From: an uncultured Lachnospiraceae bacterium
GTDB taxonomy: Bacteria > Bacillota > Clostridia > Lachnospirales > Lachnospiraceae
Assembly (NCBI GenBank): GCA_910580005.1
Contig: CAJTXH010000115.1
Location: 1 to 8,800 of the forward strand
Length of the DNA stretch: 8,800 bases
Direction: 5' to 3'
A program made the position numbers and the translations under genes. Every line of letters begins with the position of its first letter. The stretch's first letter is position 1. Shown piece by piece: positions 6,001 to 8,800 of this stretch. The notes beneath the pieces were generated by a model. That model searched no databases. It worked only from the letters and a program-made list of their open reading frames with translations, and was not told the origin of the DNA.

Positions 6001-7920
6001 GTAAGGGAAACAAAAGTCCCGCCAGGGCTTTACAAAGCTGGTGATTTTATTGTGGAGATTAATGAAGATTCAAGGACACCACAGAAATGGGGCTTTGTAA
6101 ATGATGCGCCATTTAAGGCGTATATCCGCCTGGTAAAAAAAGATGCAGTGACAGGTGAAACAATTCTGGTTGCTGGTGCTTCTTTCAGGATTAAAAATAC
6201 AGAAACTGGCAGTTATGTGGAACAGGGCAGGGAAAAAATAAGTATGTTTACTACAGACAGCACAGGGACAGTTACAACACCGCTGGAATTAAAATATGGA
6301 AGTTATGAAGTGGAAGAAATTAAAGCACCAGAGGGATACCTGCTTTCTGGAAAGAATATCCCGTTTGTGGTATCAGGGGAAGGTGCAATAAAATTTGAGG
6401 AGGGAAAAGACGGTAAAGCTGTTATTTCTGTAGAAATAAAAAATATGCCTGTAAAGGGCAGCATTTTAATAAGGAAAGCTGGTGAAACACTTTCCAGCAT
6501 AGAAAATACCACAGTTAAGGCAGCTGGCAGCAGTATAAATTTCAGTTACAAAAAAATCCCTCTTGCCGGTGCAAAGTTCCAGGTTTCTGTGGTAGAGGAA
6601 ATCTATACACCAGACCACCAGAAAGATAAAAAAGGGGACAGGAAACTTGCAGTTATTAACGGTATCCCTGCAACAAAAGGGGCTGTAGTTGCAACTGTAT
6701 CAACAGGGGCAGACGGAAAAGCAGGGGTAAACGGGCTTCCGCTTGGGAAATACAAAGTAACAGAAATCAAAGCACCATATGGTTTTGCTGTTTCAGGAAG
6801 TGCTGCAGATGTGGAACTTTCTTATAAAGACAGCAAAACGGGAATTGTCTATGGAAAAGCAGCATTTACAAATGAAAGGGTAAAAACAGGGCTTCTGGTT
6901 GTAAAGAAAGACAGAACCACAGGACACCCAGTTGAAGGTGCAGTATATGGTGTTTACACAAAAGATGGCATTACTGCTGCGAGCGGCGGTGCAGTTGTAA
7001 CAGCTGGTTCGTTGTTATGTTCTGCTGTGACAAATGCAAGCGGTTCTGCTGTTTTTGAAGCAGACCTGCCACTTGGAAAATATTATGTAAAGGAAACCAA
7101 AGCACCAGCAGGGTATCTTGCGGATAAAACAGTTTATGGTGTGGATTTTACATATAAAGGGCAGGAAACGGCAGTGGTCAGAAAAGAAATTGCTGTAGAA
7201 GAAACACCGCTTATTGTAGAAGTGTCAAAAACTGACTTTACAACAGGGAAAAGTCTTGCAGGGGCAAAGCTTGAAATAACGGGAAGCAATGGAAAGGTGT
7301 ATGCCTCATGGGTGACGGACGGGAAACCGTACAGGTTCCATGCAATGCCGGCAGGGGAATACACGCTCCGTGAAACATTTGCACCATATGGCTACCTTAT
7401 AGCAGATGAAGTAAAATTTACTGTCAAAGAAACAGGGGAAATACAGAAAGTATACATGCCAGACAAGCGTGTTAAAGGAATGGTAAAGATTTACAAGACA
7501 GACAGCCATACAAAAAAAGCAATAAAAGGTGTGGAGTTTGAACTACGGACAAAGGACGGCAGTGTCCTTGAAAAACTTATTACAGACGTGGATGGCATTG
7601 CAAAAACGGGGCTGCTTGATATATGCAGTTATAACAGCCAGGGGAATTTTGAAAAAGATATCCCTTATTATGTTGTTGAAACAAAGGCGGCAGACGGGTA
7701 TATTTTAGACAGCAGGGCACATAAAGCTCTTTTACAGTATGATGACAGTGCTGTAAATACTATAGTGTATACCCTGGAACTTAAAAACAAGCCGAAGCCA
7801 TGGCTTCCGCAGACAGGAGGGCATTACAGGCCCTGGTTTTTCAGGCTTGCCGGGGGTATTCTTGTGGCGGCAGGCATTGCCATGTACAGAAAGAAACGCA
7901 GGAGATACAGGAATTTATAA
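3064..7920 (+). CDS. Giant LPXTG cell-wall-anchored adhesin: thioester-like head plus nine SpaA/Cna-B stalk domains
   Basis: This 1618-residue protein starts at ATG 3064 behind GAGGTG (3053-3058). Residues 1-30 are a signal peptide (Lys-rich start, hydrophobic core, probable cleavage after GVSA). Residues about 105-175 look like a beta-sandwich with an Ig-like signature (GGFDSNTAGDYYTYYK, then VCRVVSV). Residues about 272-400 resemble a thioester adhesion domain: VYCMD supplies the Cys (304), but the expected TQxA motif reads ITSAAIHVL, with Ser 361 at the Gln position. Nine SpaA/Cna-B modules follow, starting near 565, 671, 774, 914, 1018, 1130, 1274, 1383 and 1471; most show the K-x-D first strand (isopeptide Lys), a YxxxE-APxGY strand with the catalytic Glu and a last-strand Asn or Asp. 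LPQTG (1581-1585), a hydrophobic segment and KKRRRYR form the sortase signal. It should be covalently attached to peptidoglycan and extend a rigid, protease-resistant stalk; the ligand is unknown. No sortase gene is nearby. Confidence 0.93.
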   Translation: MEKKVKRVIAVFMAVVFIITAAMPGYGVSASSLFYTGGTEKTAGVAGIQGFQAVAGNSTVPSLLPATGETPVQYGIAGDTWTGYEPVLYNAQDRQDIEMSEIATAEDIVVAAGYGFDVWNDFEGVSFNSSMVKVSYYDVYGGFDSNTAGDYYTYYKAEPLSGKKPYLVCRVVSVIQPGDIPAGYCGTASSGAVSVTREPYSVYGETAVTGHPANVYSAPVATAVPGEAFSTEIPDDLSAGEIEALSEGSSIVIKMASQPLLRASATAGKSLEVGCSGYVRYCGYSTGIKYVTSPEDYHNHLVYCMDLNKGTTNGTVSPSGSSRVKPQVTYCLVNGARKLGGKCYNDKYSAGSPEEDYFITSAAIHVLNGEVKASYYNDGSKVYKKIIQMVSDAKDYKDTEYSDSGLTKSISYSISPKKTGWKDIGDGLYRSVDKFERTKTGTIKDVKYSISGAPAGLVTGEVKTDSGEIGDTSDLKKYDICVAQTDAGKASSNFYLYCNENAYKKITEESSVIKVVAKAYSDEKGGRKWTPAVISQQKITFLEEYTGVKSDEASVRVTAPSYKEGKFWLKKTDSFSGVPVAGARYYLYEDEACEDLFCKLVKTDIHGLAHSGSEILTEDTYYLKEVFAPEGYVLDENVYKVGKEYFTITNPAGEIIQDGKEMEVTDEPEPVGVMVKKTDKSTGNPVSGAGFAVFDDAACTKRTVTDNKKKEEVPVFYYNEELGVAASEKFEQTQSGYYVKEIEVPAGYTDSGIVWKVQPEKGGFAELTITNTPVRCDVQAVKEDMETGTKAQGDAVLAGAVYGLYAAEDIVYTDGSGIVTYRDGNNITSSKGTGFTSTGNEAKAGTLLASVQTGNKGEFNFENLYCGNYYIQEISAGTGYCLDSTKYPVNFTGGKEKHKDISLNCTVKEKVKKQAFGIVKISDSGDGTETSYVAGAGFTVKLKSEVDKSGWDAAAVYDTFTTDWKGNAVSKELPYGKYIVRETKVPPGLYKAGDFIVEINEDSRTPQKWGFVNDAPFKAYIRLVKKDAVTGETILVAGASFRIKNTETGSYVEQGREKISMFTTDSTGTVTTPLELKYGSYEVEEIKAPEGYLLSGKNIPFVVSGEGAIKFEEGKDGKAVISVEIKNMPVKGSILIRKAGETLSSIENTTVKAAGSSINFSYKKIPLAGAKFQVSVVEEIYTPDHQKDKKGDRKLAVINGIPATKGAVVATVSTGADGKAGVNGLPLGKYKVTEIKAPYGFAVSGSAADVELSYKDSKTGIVYGKAAFTNERVKTGLLVVKKDRTTGHPVEGAVYGVYTKDGITAASGGAVVTAGSLLCSAVTNASGSAVFEADLPLGKYYVKETKAPAGYLADKTVYGVDFTYKGQETAVVRKEIAVEETPLIVEVSKTDFTTGKSLAGAKLEITGSNGKVYASWVTDGKPYRFHAMPAGEYTLRETFAPYGYLIADEVKFTVKETGEIQKVYMPDKRVKGMVKIYKTDSHTKKAIKGVEFELRTKDGSVLEKLITDVDGIAKTGLLDICSYNSQGNFEKDIPYYVVETKAADGYILDSRAHKALLQYDDSAVNTIVYTLELKNKPKPWLPQTGGHYRPWFFRLAGGILVAAGIAMYRKKRRRYRNL

Positions 7921-7956
7921 TAATTTTACAGGCATAATAATAAAGTAACAGATACC

Positions 7957-7983
7957 AGGCAGCTTCCAGGGCTGTCTTTTTTA
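7957..7983 (+). terminator. Rho-independent terminator of the adhesin gene
   Basis: AGGCAGC (7957-7963) pairs with GCTGTCT (7971-7977), seven pairs including one G-T wobble, around a 7-nt loop, followed by T residues to 7982. It lies 37 bases after the adhesin stop codon. Confidence 0.72.
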
Positions 7984-7990
7984 TGTCTGG

Positions 7991-8030
7991 CTGGGAAACC
8001 ATATGCCTGGAAGTGGTTTCCTGGTTTTTT
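7991..8030 (+). terminator. Second hairpin with T-run, abutting the next ribosome binding site
   Basis: CTGGGAAACCA (7991-8001) pairs with TGGTTTCCTGG (8014-8024), eleven pairs including two G-T wobbles, around a 12-nt loop, followed by TTTTTT (8025-8030). CAGGAGGA, the ribosome binding site of the next gene, begins at 8031. No promoter fits between the T-run and the start codon, so transcripts of the next gene must either cross this hairpin or start upstream of it. That makes it a candidate attenuator as well as a terminator. Confidence 0.7.
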
Positions 8031-8045
8031 CAGGAGGACAGGTTA

Positions 8046-8800
8046 ATGGATTATGAAATTTTTAAAGAAATGGTACAGGACAGGATAAAAGATTACCTGC
8101 CGGAAGATTATGGCAGTGCAGTGACAGATGTAAAAAAAGTCCATAAAGTGAACCAGGTAAAGGACAGCCTTGTTATAACCCGGGGAGGAAACAAGGCAGC
8201 CCTGCCAAATATTTATATTGATGATTTGTATGAAGAATATAAGAAATGCGGAAATTTTGAAAGGGTAATAAAGGAGGCGGCAGATAATGCGCAGAGGTAT
8301 GGCAGCATAATACAGGAAACAGTGCCGGACCTGGATAAGGACAGGATAAAGGACAATGCTGTAATGTGCCTTGTGAATACAGAACAGAACATGGAAATGC
8401 TGCAGGATGTGCCACACAGGCCATTCCATGACCTGTCTGTCATATACCGTTTTATAGCCAGACAGGACAGCAGCGGCATACACAGTGTAATTATTACAAA
8501 TAAGATAATGGAGGAGGCAGGGCTGTCACCGGACAGGCTTTTCCAGTATGCAGCAGAAAATACCAAAAAACTGTTCCCTGTAAGGGTGCTGCCTATGAAA
8601 GACCTTCTTACAGAGGCTCTTGCAGGCATGGAAGAGGATTACGGGGCTGTCATGGAAATGTTACAGCAGGAAATAAGCCCGGAAGAAACTATATGGGTTA
8701 TTACAAACAGCAACGGGATTAATGGTGCAGCTTCTGTACTTTATGAGGAAAACCTCCACCAGCTTTCTGAAGACATTGGCACAGATTTATATATACTGCC
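8046..8800 (+). CDS. DUF5688 family protein, 3' end outside the window
   Basis: An open frame starts at ATG 8046, seven bases after CAGGAGGA (8031-8038), and stays open for 251 codons to the window edge. The N-terminus (MDYEIFKEMVQDRIKDYLPE), the NIYIDDLYEEY segment (55-65), the LVNTEQN motif (109-115) and the PHRPFHDLSVIYR block (123-135) match what I recall of DUF5688, a family common in Lachnospiraceae whose function is not known. The ENTKKLFPVRVLPM stretch (171-184) and the terminal DLYILP also fit; relatives continue some tens of residues beyond. I see no signal peptide, membrane segment or catalytic motif, so it is probably cytoplasmic. It is separated from the adhesin gene by two hairpins with T-runs, so it may be regulated independently. 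The 8043-8629 antisense frames are shadows of this gene. Confidence 0.8.
   Translation, partial: MDYEIFKEMVQDRIKDYLPEDYGSAVTDVKKVHKVNQVKDSLVITRGGNKAALPNIYIDDLYEEYKKCGNFERVIKEAADNAQRYGSIIQETVPDLDKDRIKDNAVMCLVNTEQNMEMLQDVPHRPFHDLSVIYRFIARQDSSGIHSVIITNKIMEEAGLSPDRLFQYAAENTKKLFPVRVLPMKDLLTEALAGMEEDYGAVMEMLQQEISPEETIWVITNSNGINGAASVLYEENLHQLSEDIGTDLYIL

Noticed and set aside
8043..8629. Overlapping minus-strand open frames opposite the DUF5688 gene
   Set aside because: They have no recognisable domain or ribosome binding site and lie opposite a well-supported gene; they arise from its codon composition.

Overview
The window looks like Clostridia, most likely Lachnospiraceae. The base composition is moderately low in G+C and ribosome binding sites are strong AGGAGG types. 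The gene families fit too: a CspB-like subtilase, a DUF5688 protein, a StbA/ParM segregation protein and a very large LPXTG protein with stacked SpaA/Cna-B domains. All confident genes read rightward. No tRNA, rRNA, CRISPR array, transposase, integrase or relaxase gene is visible.

Layout. (1) Positions 3-1007 hold the 3' part of an S8 serine peptidase whose start lies before the window. Its frame closes only about 26 residues after the catalytic serine, earlier than I expect for the family. (2) Positions 1008-1402 are non-coding: an AT-rich half, then a G+C-richer half ending in a nested 52-nt hairpin plus T-run, then an extended -10 promoter. (3) Positions 1430-2802 hold an actin-like ParM ATPase and a small basic ParR-like protein, a type II DNA segregation operon. 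It is followed by a possible 23-codon peptide gene with an excellent ribosome binding site and a strong terminator at 2921-2949. (4) Positions 3064-7920 encode a 1618-residue wall-anchored adhesin: signal peptide, Ig-like region, thioester-like head, nine SpaA/Cna-B stalk domains and an LPQTG sorting signal. (5) Two tandem hairpin/T-run structures follow, the second abutting the ribosome binding site of (6) a DUF5688 gene that runs off the window end.

Interpretation. A ParM/ParR pair normally stabilises a plasmid or an excising integrative element. Finding it beside a giant surface adhesin and a DUF5688 gene suggests accessory DNA in which the adhesin is cargo. The shortened peptidase just before the par region could mark the edge of that element. 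This is inference, since no mobility gene lies in the window.

The most interesting points are the adhesin head, where the glutamine expected in the thioester motif appears to be serine; the structured segment ahead of parM; the tiny ORF after parR; and the hairpin that ends where the DUF5688 ribosome binding site begins.
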